Origin: an uncultured Bacteroidales bacterium
GTDB lineage: Bacteria > Bacteroidota > Bacteroidia > Bacteroidales > UBA932
DNA length: 6,502 nt
NCBI GenBank assembly: GCA_945983015.1
Contig: CAMFSN010000082.1
Coordinates: forward strand, 1 to 6,502
Direction of reading: 5' to 3'
The position numbers were made by a program, and so were the translations under genes. A model generated the notes under the pieces. That model was not told the origin of the DNA. It was given only the letters and a program-made list of their open reading frames with translations, and searched no databases. Positions 1 to 6,173 of this stretch are shown here, one piece after another. Position 1 is the stretch's first letter; each line of letters starts with the position of its first letter.

Positions 1-50
1 ACCATATACATCGAGTCGATGCCTCCGCTGACTGCCAGAAGCAGTTTCAT
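1..50 (-). CDS. tilS: Partial PP-loop ATPase, probably tRNA(Ile)-lysidine synthetase (5' end only)
   Basis: Reading the minus strand from the ATG at 50, the first 16 codons give MKLLLAVSGGIDSMYM, and the gene then leaves the window. SGGIDS at residues 8-13 is the PP-loop that binds ATP in N-type ATP pyrophosphatases. A hydrophobic strand (LLLAV) before SGGxDS and a following Met fit TilS, which adds lysine to C34 of the AUA-reading tRNA(Ile). Other PP-loop enzymes (MnmA, QueC, NadE, TtcA) share the motif, so the identity is a family-level inference. Only seven residues precede SGG, shorter than in many TilS proteins. The frame stays open for some distance upstream, so a non-ATG start cannot be excluded. 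The ATG lies 4 bp after the stop of the DUF3078 gene, which suggests cotranscription with it and proS. No good Shine-Dalgarno sequence is visible, which is common in this phylum. Confidence 0.68.
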   Translation of the reverse strand, partial: MKLLLAVSGGIDSMYM

Positions 51-54
51 AAGA

Positions 55-1077
55 TTATTTGCTTGCGAATGTGTAAGTGAAATTAAAGGAGATGAAATCC
101 TTGAACTGCACTCCACGCTTTTTGCTGCTTCCGTCTTCCAGGGTGATGGTCACGTTAGGATCCGAAATGAGCCAGGTTTTTAGGCTGAAAGCCACGTATT
201 TGCTGATTTGCCAATTCACGCTGTTATCCCAGTTGACTCTGAAGTAAGGCTCGTGCAGGTAGTCGGTGAAGACTACAGCCTGGGTTTCGTAGGTGAAGTT
301 ATCGTTGATGGAAGCTTTGAAATTGACCTTGACCTGGGCACCGAATTGAAACAGAACGCTGTTAAAATTGTGTCCGTCAGTCAAATCGCTTGCATTCTTG
401 AGGGGCTTCATACCATAATTGGGACGAAGTTCAGGTCTGCTGCAGATGGTAAGGCCTCCGGTAAGAGGGGCGAAGTTCACGTCGAAATAGTTCGATGGCT
501 TCCACTGGATACCGAGTGCGATATCGGTGTAGGCAGGGGAGATAAAGGCTGATTTAAGCCCTGATGCCTCCCATTCTGCGGTCTCGGAGTTTTGAATGTA
601 CTCTGCAGGCGTGTCGCTGAACTGGCTAAGGAAGTTAAAGGAAGCGGTATAATTGAATGCTGAGCCGTTAACTGTCTGATAAGCCCACTTACTCTCGAAG
701 TAGATGCGGTCGTTACTCTTCTGGATAACCCCCTTCTTGTCGTCGGAGTTTAAAAAACCGTAGTCCAGTTGGAGGCGGTTGTTCCAACTCATCAGATCCT
801 TTTTATAATTGGCCTGGGCATCCAGGTTTGTGTTCAGGGTGGTAGTGTTGTAACCACCTGCAGCCCAGTTGCTAAGGTTGGTCATATTATAGCCGAGAGC
901 TATCTTCAGGGAGCTCTTCCAATACTTTGGCTTTGCCTGTTCTTCCACGTTAGGCGCCAGGGAAAGCTCCGAAGCTGCGTCTGCTGCTGCTTTGTGTACG
1001 GCGTCGTCTTGAGCAAATGCTGTATAGCAGGTCAAAATGGCTGCTGCTGCTGCGAAAGTGATAATTTTCTTCTTCAT
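55..1077 (-). CDS. DUF3078-family secreted protein, probably an outer-membrane beta-barrel
   Basis: A 340-residue protein. Residues 1-22 form a signal peptide: KKK, an Ala/Ile-rich core, and probable cleavage after TAFA before QDD. From about residue 52 the sequence matches the pattern I know for the Bacteroidetes family DUF3078: a WKSSLKIALGYN start, NLSNWAAGG (residues 67-75), N-x-D-A-x-A-x-YKKDL, SWNNRLQLDYG (97-107), and SNDRIYFESKW (121-131). Later alternating polar/aromatic stretches look like beta-strands, including FISPAYTDIALGIQWKPS (178-195), YFRVNWDNSVNW (278-289) and the C-terminal FISFNFTYTF. Function of the family is unknown. A transmembrane barrel is my inference from strand pattern and signal peptide. 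The last strand is followed by ASK rather than ending on an aromatic residue, which is atypical for a classic barrel terminus. It lies 5 bp downstream of proS and 4 bp upstream of the probable tilS, so the three genes look like one operon. The start is the only ATG that gives the signal peptide. Confidence 0.85.
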   Translation of the reverse strand: MKKKIITFAAAAAILTCYTAFAQDDAVHKAAADAASELSLAPNVEEQAKPKYWKSSLKIALGYNMTNLSNWAAGGYNTTTLNTNLDAQANYKKDLMSWNNRLQLDYGFLNSDDKKGVIQKSNDRIYFESKWAYQTVNGSAFNYTASFNFLSQFSDTPAEYIQNSETAEWEASGLKSAFISPAYTDIALGIQWKPSNYFDVNFAPLTGGLTICSRPELRPNYGMKPLKNASDLTDGHNFNSVLFQFGAQVKVNFKASINDNFTYETQAVVFTDYLHEPYFRVNWDNSVNWQISKYVAFSLKTWLISDPNVTITLEDGSSKKRGVQFKDFISFNFTYTFASK

Positions 1078-1082
1078 ATAAA

Positions 1083-2561
1083 TTAGTAAGCGATTCCAAA
1101 TACAACTCTAGCTTTAGAAGGCTTTCCGGAATAGATATCCACGCCTTCTTCCTCACACACGCAGCTGTCCACAGGGATGCAGCGTATGGTGGCCTTGGTC
1201 TCATCCTTTATGGCCTGTTCAGTCTCGGCAGTTCCGTCCCAATGGCAGAGCAGGAAGCCTCCCTTCTTAATCTCCTCCTTGAATTCTTCCCAGGAGTCAC
1301 ATTTGCGGATATGGGAATCGCGCTTTGCGAGGGCTTTGTCATAGATGTTCTGCTGAATCTCCCTCAGGAGCTGCTGAATATAACTTTCTATACCCTCAGC
1401 TTCGTGCGTGCCTTTCTCCAAAGTGTCCCTTCTGGCCAATTCCACAGTCCCCGCAGCGAGATCTCTTGCTCCCATTGCCAGTCTGACCGGCACTCCTTTC
1501 AACTCCCATTCGGCGAACTTGAAGCCTGGACGCAGGGTGTCCCTGTCGTCCACCTTCACACTGATTCCCAGCTCTTCCAGCTTCTGTTTGATTCCTGCGA
1601 ATTTGCTCAGGATAGCCGCTCTCTCCTCGTCAGTTTTATAGATAGGAACCATAACTACTTGAATAGGGGCCAATTCCGGAGGCAGTACCAAGCCGTTGTC
1701 GTCTCCGTGGGCCATTATGAGCGCTCCCATCAGTCGGGTGCTCACACCCCAAGAGGTAGCCCAGACATACTGCTCTTTGCCTTCGCTGTCGGTATATTTC
1801 ACGTCGAAGGACTTGGCGAAATTCTGACCCAGGAAGTGGGACGTTCCGGCTTGCAGGGCCTTTCCGTCCTGCATCATTGCCTCTATGGTAAGGGTATCCA
1901 GGGCTCCGGCGAAACGCTCGTTAGGACTCTTGTGTCCTACGATTACAGGCAAAGCCATAGTGTTTCTGGCGAAATCAGCATAGACTCCCACCATCTCCAC
2001 AGCCTTGGCCTGAGCTTCCGCTGCGCTGCTGTGTGCCGTGTGACCTTCCTGCCAAAGGAATTCTGCAGTACGCAGGAAAGGCCTGGTCCTCATCTCCCAG
2101 CGAACTACGTTACACCATTGGTTGCAGAGGATAGGAAGGTCTCTCCAGGATTTTATCCAATTCTTATAAACGCTCCATATAATGGTCTCGGAAGTAGGTC
2201 TTACTATGAGTTCTTCTTCGAGTCTGGCATCCGGATCCACCACGACACCCTTTCCCTCGGGGTCATTCATAAGGCGATGATGGGTGACTACTGCGCATTC
2301 CTTTGCAAATCCCGCCACGTGTTCAGCCTCTTTGCTGAAGAAAGATTTAGGTATGAAAAGTGGAAAATATGCATTCTGAACCCCGCTCTTTTTGAACTTG
2401 GCATCCAAAACCGCCTGCATTTTTTCCCATATCGCATAGCCGTAAGGTTTGATGACCATACAACCCCTGACTGCCGACTGCTCGGCGAGGTCTGCTTTTA
2501 CTACCAGGTCATTATACCACTGGGAGTAGTTTTCGCTTCTTGGTGTAATCTCTTTTGCCAT
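1083..2561 (-). CDS. proS: Prolyl-tRNA synthetase, archaeal/eukaryotic-like type
   Basis: A 492-residue class II aminoacyl-tRNA synthetase that charges tRNA(Pro) with proline in the cytoplasm. The catalytic domain shows RPTSETIIW (residues 121-129, the TxE proline-binding loop), motif 2 around RWEMRTRPFLRTAEFLWQEG (154-173), GTSHFLGQNFAKSF (239-252), and motif 3 from TSWGVSTRLMGALIMAHGDD (269-288) to GLVLPPELAP. The anticodon-binding domain covers about 300-410, with DDRDTLRPGFKFAEWELKG (338-356). A C-terminal domain follows and ends in GIAY, the terminal Tyr typical of this type. There is no insertion (editing) domain between motifs 2 and 3, unlike E. coli-type ProRS. The C-terminal zinc-type cysteines seem mostly lost (see findings). 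The frame is open upstream to 2627, but I chose the ATG at 2561 because MAKEITPRSENYSQWYNDLV is the normal start of the family and the extension would run over the promoter. First gene of the operon with the DUF3078 gene and the probable tilS. Confidence 0.97.
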   Translation of the reverse strand: MAKEITPRSENYSQWYNDLVVKADLAEQSAVRGCMVIKPYGYAIWEKMQAVLDAKFKKSGVQNAYFPLFIPKSFFSKEAEHVAGFAKECAVVTHHRLMNDPEGKGVVVDPDARLEEELIVRPTSETIIWSVYKNWIKSWRDLPILCNQWCNVVRWEMRTRPFLRTAEFLWQEGHTAHSSAAEAQAKAVEMVGVYADFARNTMALPVIVGHKSPNERFAGALDTLTIEAMMQDGKALQAGTSHFLGQNFAKSFDVKYTDSEGKEQYVWATSWGVSTRLMGALIMAHGDDNGLVLPPELAPIQVVMVPIYKTDEERAAILSKFAGIKQKLEELGISVKVDDRDTLRPGFKFAEWELKGVPVRLAMGARDLAAGTVELARRDTLEKGTHEAEGIESYIQQLLREIQQNIYDKALAKRDSHIRKCDSWEEFKEEIKKGGFLLCHWDGTAETEQAIKDETKATIRCIPVDSCVCEEEGVDIYSGKPSKARVVFGIAY

Positions 2562-2570
2562 ATATTTTGT

Positions 2571-2602
2571 ATTGTCTTTTACTGATAAATTGACTATAAT
2601 TG
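2571..2602 (+). promoter_or_regulatory. Tentative promoter for lipoprotein-OMP-lpxD unit
   Basis: On the plus strand ATTG (2571-2574) is followed after 20 bp by TATAATTG (2595-2602). This is one mismatch each from the TTTG -33 and TAnnTTTG -7 consensus of Bacteroidetes, at a normal spacing. It is the best match in the 97-bp intergenic region, but such AT-rich DNA gives imperfect matches by chance. If real, transcription would start near 2609 and leave a leader of about 50 nt before the ATG at 2659. Confidence 0.3.
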
Positions 2603-2624
2603 CACTCGGTACGATTATTGCGTG

Positions 2625-2632
2625 CAAAGATA
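2625..2632 (-). promoter_or_regulatory. Probable promoter -7 box for proS operon
   Basis: On the minus strand this reads TATCTTTG, a perfect match to the Bacteroides -7 consensus TAnnTTTG. It lies 63 bp upstream of the proS ATG, downstream of an AT-rich run. The same nine bases TATCTTTGC occur before lpxC. No clear TTTG -33 element is found at 19-21 bp upstream (the bases there are closer to GAGT), so the call rests on the -7 box, its location and the repeat of the pattern. The transcript would have a leader of roughly 55 nt. Confidence 0.6.
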
Positions 2633-2646
2633 CAAATTTTTATTAT

Positions 2647-2651
2647 AGGAG
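2647..2651 (+). promoter_or_regulatory. Ribosome binding site of the lipoprotein gene
   Basis: AGGAG is separated by 7 bases from the ATG at 2659. This is a strong Shine-Dalgarno match, stronger than any before the other genes in this window. It decides the start: the reading frame is open back to 2572, but only the ATG at 2659 has this signal and gives a Lys-Arg plus hydrophobic export signal at the N-terminus. Confidence 0.75.
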
Positions 2652-2658
2652 ACTCACT

Positions 2659-3438
2659 ATGAAACGCAGTTTTATTATTTTGACGATTATGTCCCTTGTG
2701 GCGGTTTCTTGCGGCAGTTCGGGACAGTATGCCGGAGCTCTTTTTCAGGACGGCATTTACGAATCAAGCGTTCCTGCAAGTGACTTAGCCTTACTCCCTA
2801 ATGCAGCCGGAACGCAGTTCAACGATCAGCTTGAACTTGAATATGACGAATATGGATGGAGTACTGCCCGTACTTCCAGCAGTATTATCTTCGTTCCATC
2901 CTGGACCCCTTGGACTCTTTACGCCTATGGGCCTGCCTCTCTTTACTGGAACAGTTGGTATTGGGACAGCTGGTACTGGAATTCCTGGTGTTGGGACCCT
3001 TGGTATTGGGATTGGTACCACCCACATTATTATCCACATTATCCTCATTACCATTATCCGTTGCGCCCTGAATATGCAGGCCGCTATAATTCAACATATA
3101 CTCCACACGCCGGAGTTTCTGCTTCGAGCAGTGCAACGCGCAGACCAAGTTCTGCATCTTCAGTAAGACGCTCTTCAAGTTCTGTAAGACGACCTTCAGC
3201 TTCTGGAGGAAGTTCAGGAAGTAGAAGCACTACTGCCGTTCGTAGGTCTAACAGCTATTCTCCTGCCAACGGATCATCTTCGGGCACGAGCAGAAGTACT
3301 ACTACGGTTCGTAGAAGTTCCAGTTCTAGCTACAGCCCGTCCAGAAGCAGTTCTTCGTCTTCATCCAGCAGGAGTAGTTTTGGCGGAGGCTCATCACATA
3401 GCAGTGGAGCTGCCTCGAGAGGTGGTGGACGCAGATAG
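2659..3438 (+). CDS. Putative lipoprotein with Trp/Tyr repeats and Ser/Arg-rich tail, function unknown
   Basis: I do not recognise a named family. The product is 259 residues. Residues 1-17 are a short signal (MKRSF, then a hydrophobic core) ending in VAVSC, with Cys18 as probable lipidation site; Ala at -3 makes the lipobox imperfect. Residues 19-80 are of ordinary composition, with an acidic LELEYDEYGW (59-67 region). Residues 81-120 hold 12 Trp, arranged from 96 as five units of the type YW(N/D)(S/P)W. Residues 121-134 (HPHYYPHYPHYHYP) hold five His and could bind metal, which is speculation. Residues 151-259 are Ser, Arg and Gly-rich, with VRR at 169, 176, 194 and 217, a run of Ser near 229-237 and a Gly/Arg end. 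Net charge of the tail is strongly positive. Similar aromatic plus Ser-rich low-complexity proteins occur widely in Bacteroidales as hypotheticals. It starts the divergent plus-strand group, 26 bp before the outer-membrane barrel gene, so an envelope role is likely. Confidence 0.8.
   Translation: MKRSFIILTIMSLVAVSCGSSGQYAGALFQDGIYESSVPASDLALLPNAAGTQFNDQLELEYDEYGWSTARTSSSIIFVPSWTPWTLYAYGPASLYWNSWYWDSWYWNSWCWDPWYWDWYHPHYYPHYPHYHYPLRPEYAGRYNSTYTPHAGVSASSSATRRPSSASSVRRSSSSVRRPSASGGSSGSRSTTAVRRSNSYSPANGSSSGTSRSTTTVRRSSSSSYSPSRSSSSSSSSRSSFGGGSSHSSGAASRGGGRR
2944..3018 (+). repeat. Five 15-bp coding repeats, Tyr-Trp-(Asn/Asp)-(Ser/Pro)-Trp units
   Basis: In-frame units encode YWNSW, YWDSW, YWNSW, CWDPW and the degenerate YWDWY (residues 96-120). 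Trp falls at alternating steps of 3 and 2 residues. Synonymous codons vary between copies (TAC/TAT, AAC/AAT, AGT/AGC/TCC), so the copies are old at DNA level and the pattern seems kept at protein level. Cys111 replaces Tyr in the fourth copy. Confidence 0.85.
3220..3339 (+). repeat. Two imperfect copies of a Ser-Arg-Ser-Thr-Thr-x-Val-Arg-Arg module
   Basis: Copy one (3220-3264) encodes SRSTTAVRRSNSYSP and copy two (3289-3339) encodes SRSTTTVRRSSSSSYSP, offset by 69 bp. Two shorter VRR elements lie upstream at residues 169 and 176. The copies differ at many third positions, for example GCACTACTGCC against GTACTACTACG, consistent with an old duplication within the tail of the lipoprotein gene. 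Confidence 0.75.
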
Positions 3439-3464
3439 AGTGTTACATTTAATTGAATAATAGT

Positions 3465-5132
3465 ATGAAAAGATACTTTATAGCCGCATTGGCCCTTATG
3501 CTCAGCTTGGGTCTCGGCGCTCAAAATATGTATGATGCCTACAGGTTCAGTGCTACGGATTATCTGGGTACCGCCAGGGTTTTAGGCCTGGGTGGAGCAG
3601 TCACGGCAGTAGGCTCAGATCTGGGAAGCATTTCGTATAATCCCGCCGCTTCCGCAGTGGCCAGATATTCCCAGTTTTCCATCTCCCCTGCACTTAGCAG
3701 CTCTCTGGTGAACACTTCCTTCATTTTGGATCCTTCCTCCAACGCTAAGCAGGCAGGTTTTATGAATAACAGCACCCTGGCTTTGCCGAACATAGCTTTA
3801 AGTTCCAGGATGGATTTGACATATGATTCCTCCTCGGCCGTCAGCTTCGCTTTTGTTATTAACAGTACTTACGATTATAATTATGCTCATAGTGGAAGCG
3901 GCTTGAATCCCTATTCATCCAAGTTCGGGGAGCTGGCACGTGCCGCTGACGGCTTTACCAACGAGGAATTGGGAAAGGATGATTTCTATTACAATGCCTC
4001 GAATTCCCCTTACTGGGATGTGGCTATGGCCTATAATGCCGGTCTTATCAATGCCCTCGAGGTTGATGGCCAATATGTAGGCTGCTCTGAGCTTATCAGA
4101 GAGGATGGGTTCCGCTATGTGCCGGGTGAATTGATGCAGAAATCTGAAGTTCTCCATTCGGGAACCAAGAATGATATGATCTTCAATATGGCCTTTGACT
4201 TTGATAACAGATTCTATGTCGGAGTCAATCTGGGAATGCCTTTCCTCGAATACTCTAATATGGAGAGATTTACGGAAGTGGCTCAGGTGGTGGAAGATTT
4301 TCCGGTGAAATTCACTTATTCTGACGGAAGTACTGAGGATACCTTCTTTAGTAATGCCAGTTATCAGTATAACTATAGAGCCGAGGGCCTGGGAGTTTAT
4401 GCCAAGATAGGTTTTATCTGGCTTCCTGTGAAGGGTTTGAGACTTGGATTCGCATATCAGACTCCTACCTTGATGGATATCACTGAGACTTGGGTGCACA
4501 GCGGAAGGGTCAGTTATGACAATGGCTCATCCTATAGTGCCCGTAGTCATACAGGCTCTTTCGAGTATTCCATCGTAAGTCCACATCACTTGGATTTCGG
4601 TTTGGCATATACCCTTTCAGACAAGGCTCTTTTCTCTTTTGACTACTCTCTGGAGGATTACTCTTCCGTGAAGATATACGACTCTTATGACGATGGCTAT
4701 TTCGATGTGGTAAATGCCGGTATTTCGGAATTCAGCGGTTTTTCACACGCGTTCAGGCTGGGGCTGGAGTTTAAGCTAGGCAGGGCTTTTGCCCTTAGGG
4801 CTGGAGCTAACTTGATAACTTCGGCAGAGAAGTATTACTCTTCTGCGGATTCCGAGGTCTTCTACAGTGACTATGACGAGGATTATTACTTGGGAAGAAA
4901 GGACCTGCCTGTAAACAGTAGCTATGTGAAGGATTATAGGAAGAGTATTTCTCTGGGCTTTGGATACAATGACTTGTCCTCACCTTTTTATGCTGACGTG
5001 GCAGTGAGGTTTGCAAGCCTTCCATCATATGTTTATCAGCCGTACTATGATTACGACGATGTATATTCACCTTTATTCCATAATACCAGGAGTATGATAA
5101 ATGCCGTTTTGACTCTGGGATGGAGATTTTAA
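3465..5132 (+). CDS. FadL/OmpP1-like outer-membrane beta-barrel transport protein
   Basis: A 555-residue protein with a signal peptide at residues 1-19 or 1-20 (MKR, Leu/Ala-rich core, LGLGAQ before NMYDAYR). The start of the mature protein, DAYRFSATDYLGTARVLGLG (residues 24-43), followed by GAVTAVGSDLGSISYNPAA, is the hallmark of the Bacteroidetes OmpP1/FadL-like group, with the NPA motif at 59-61 that lies in the N-terminal plug of FadL. Further on, GLRLGFAYQTPTLMDITE resembles the conserved GLRIGxxYxSPT segment. The rest alternates strands with Tyr/Asp/Ser-rich loops (for example FYSDYDEDYY), and the protein ends in LTLGWRF with a C-terminal Phe, the usual barrel assembly signal. FadL proteins pass hydrophobic compounds through the outer membrane; database entries of this group are sometimes labelled hemin receptor, which I see no support for here. 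It is longer than E. coli FadL. I chose the ATG at 3465; an in-frame TTG at 3453 would only add four residues. It lies 26 bp after the lipoprotein gene and 5 bp before lpxD. Confidence 0.87.
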   Translation: MKRYFIAALALMLSLGLGAQNMYDAYRFSATDYLGTARVLGLGGAVTAVGSDLGSISYNPAASAVARYSQFSISPALSSSLVNTSFILDPSSNAKQAGFMNNSTLALPNIALSSRMDLTYDSSSAVSFAFVINSTYDYNYAHSGSGLNPYSSKFGELARAADGFTNEELGKDDFYYNASNSPYWDVAMAYNAGLINALEVDGQYVGCSELIREDGFRYVPGELMQKSEVLHSGTKNDMIFNMAFDFDNRFYVGVNLGMPFLEYSNMERFTEVAQVVEDFPVKFTYSDGSTEDTFFSNASYQYNYRAEGLGVYAKIGFIWLPVKGLRLGFAYQTPTLMDITETWVHSGRVSYDNGSSYSARSHTGSFEYSIVSPHHLDFGLAYTLSDKALFSFDYSLEDYSSVKIYDSYDDGYFDVVNAGISEFSGFSHAFRLGLEFKLGRAFALRAGANLITSAEKYYSSADSEVFYSDYDEDYYLGRKDLPVNSSYVKDYRKSISLGFGYNDLSSPFYADVAVRFASLPSYVYQPYYDYDDVYSPLFHNTRSMINAVLTLGWRF

Positions 5133-5137
5133 CTGAA

Positions 5138-6124
5138 ATGAAATTTACTGCTAAAGAATTGGCCGAGGTACTTGGAGGTACAGTGCAGGGGAATCCTGAG
5201 GCGCAGGCTACCTCATTTGCTAAGATTGAACACGGAAAACCTGGGACACTGAGTTTTTTTGCTAATCCCAAATACGAATCCTACGTTTATACCAGCAAGG
5301 CTTCCATCTTGCTGGTTAATAATGACTTCCAGCCTAAGGGGGAGATTGCTCCCACCCTTGTAAGGGTCGAGAATGCCTATAGCGCCCTGGCTCAGCTTCT
5401 GGACTATGTGAAAAAGCAGAACCAGAGTTACAAGCGTCATCGTGGGCGTTGTCGAATCTCATTCAGCGCCCGTTTGGGTAAGAAAGTGTGGGTTGGGGAT
5501 TATGTGACCATAGGAAAGAAGAGTCAAATCGGGGACTGCACCAGGATTTGTAATAACGTTAGCATCGGGGAGAATGTCAAGATTGGCAGTAAGTGTATAA
5601 TATACCCTGGAGTTACCATTTTTTCGGGGAGCGTGATAGGGGACAGATGTATTTTGCACGCAGGCTGTGTGATAGGAGATGACGGTTTTGGCAATGCTCC
5701 TCAGAGTGACGGCAGCTGGAAGAAGATAGAGCATCTGGGGAACGTGGTGATAGGAAATGACGTGGAGATTGGATCGAATACTACAGTCGATAAGGCTCCG
5801 ATGGAGTCAACCCTGATAGGGAACGGGGTAAGGATAGACAATCTGTGTCAGATTGCGCACAATGTGCAGATAGGAGAGAATACGGCTATGGCAGCCCTGT
5901 CCGGAATAGCAGGCTCTGCCGTAGTGGGTAAGAATTGTATATTGGCAGGGCAGGTAGGAATAAACGGACACGTGAAAGTGGCGGATCATACCACTGTGGC
6001 AGCTCAGGCTGGAGTGATAGGAAACGTTAGAAAAAGCGGTCAGATTCTGGTCGGAATGCCGGCTATTCCGCACACTACCTATATGAGAGCCTATGCTAAG
6101 TTTAAGGCTAGTGGAGAAGAATAG
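5138..6124 (+). CDS. lpxD: UDP-3-O-(3-hydroxyacyl)glucosamine N-acyltransferase
   Basis: A 328-residue enzyme of the lipid A pathway. It transfers a 3-hydroxyacyl chain from acyl carrier protein to the 2-amino group of UDP-3-O-acylglucosamine, on the cytoplasmic side. The N-terminal uridine-binding domain shows FAKIEHGKPGTLSFFANPKY (residues 27-46) and ASILLVNNDF. From about 112 to 300 there are hexapeptide repeats of a left-handed beta-helix (VWVGDY-VTIGKK-SQIGDC and so on). DDGFG (181-185) and DNLCQIAHNVQIG are conserved; His241 in QIAHN corresponds to the catalytic His239 of E. coli. A C-terminal helix (HTTYMRAYAKFKA) follows. E. coli has TTIDRG where this has TTVDKAPME. The start at 5138 gives MKFTAKELAEVLGG, the usual family N-terminus. 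An ATG at 5120 would add six residues and overlap the barrel gene by 13 bp, and is less likely. The 5-bp gap suggests cotranscription with the barrel gene. Confidence 0.96.
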   Translation: MKFTAKELAEVLGGTVQGNPEAQATSFAKIEHGKPGTLSFFANPKYESYVYTSKASILLVNNDFQPKGEIAPTLVRVENAYSALAQLLDYVKKQNQSYKRHRGRCRISFSARLGKKVWVGDYVTIGKKSQIGDCTRICNNVSIGENVKIGSKCIIYPGVTIFSGSVIGDRCILHAGCVIGDDGFGNAPQSDGSWKKIEHLGNVVIGNDVEIGSNTTVDKAPMESTLIGNGVRIDNLCQIAHNVQIGENTAMAALSGIAGSAVVGKNCILAGQVGINGHVKVADHTTVAAQAGVIGNVRKSGQILVGMPAIPHTTYMRAYAKFKASGEE

Positions 6125-6146
6125 GAAGTATTTTTAAAATTTTTTA

Positions 6147-6154
6147 TATCTTTG
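6147..6154 (+). promoter_or_regulatory. Probable promoter -7 box for lpxC
   Basis: TATCTTTG matches the Bacteroides -7 consensus TAnnTTTG exactly and follows an AT-rich tract that begins right after the lpxD stop. With the start of transcription about 7 bp downstream, the leader before the lpxC ATG would be only some 13 nt. A TTTG -33 element is not clear at the expected distance. lpxC may therefore be transcribed both from here and by read-through from lpxD. Confidence 0.6.
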
Positions 6155-6173
6155 CGCCCACTATTTTAAGAGG

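Noticed and set aside
1242..2585. A 447-codon open frame on the plus strand opposite proS
   Set aside because: It is fully antisense to a certain proS gene, its protein has no recognisable domain and shows the Cys/His/Ser-rich composition typical of antisense shadows, and it has no ribosome binding site that stands out.
2562..2627. N-terminal extension of ProRS by 22 residues (start at 2627)
   Set aside because: The extension would cover the -7 box of the proS promoter, and the family normally begins at the MAKEITPRSENY segment.
2801..3166. Overlapping plus and minus frames of 71-121 codons across the Trp repeat region
   Set aside because: They arise from the 15-bp periodicity, which keeps several frames open at once. 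The frame with a Shine-Dalgarno, export signal and lipobox is the real one.
2944..3339. Possible CRISPR-like or other non-coding repeat array
   Set aside because: Units are 15 bp and 69 bp apart, in frame, with drifted third positions and no spacers, so they are protein repeats.
3439..3464. Terminator or promoter between the lipoprotein and barrel genes
   Set aside because: The 26 bp contain no inverted repeat, T-run or TAnnTTTG box, so nothing there separates the two genes.
3915..4499. A 194-codon open frame on the minus strand inside the barrel gene
   Set aside because: The sense frame has clear FadL-like motifs over the same DNA; the antisense protein has no export signal or domain pattern.
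5120..5137. Upstream ATG for lpxD overlapping the barrel gene
   Set aside because: The extra MEILTE is not part of the usual LpxD N-terminus, which begins with M-x-F-x-A-K. The overlap cannot be formally excluded.
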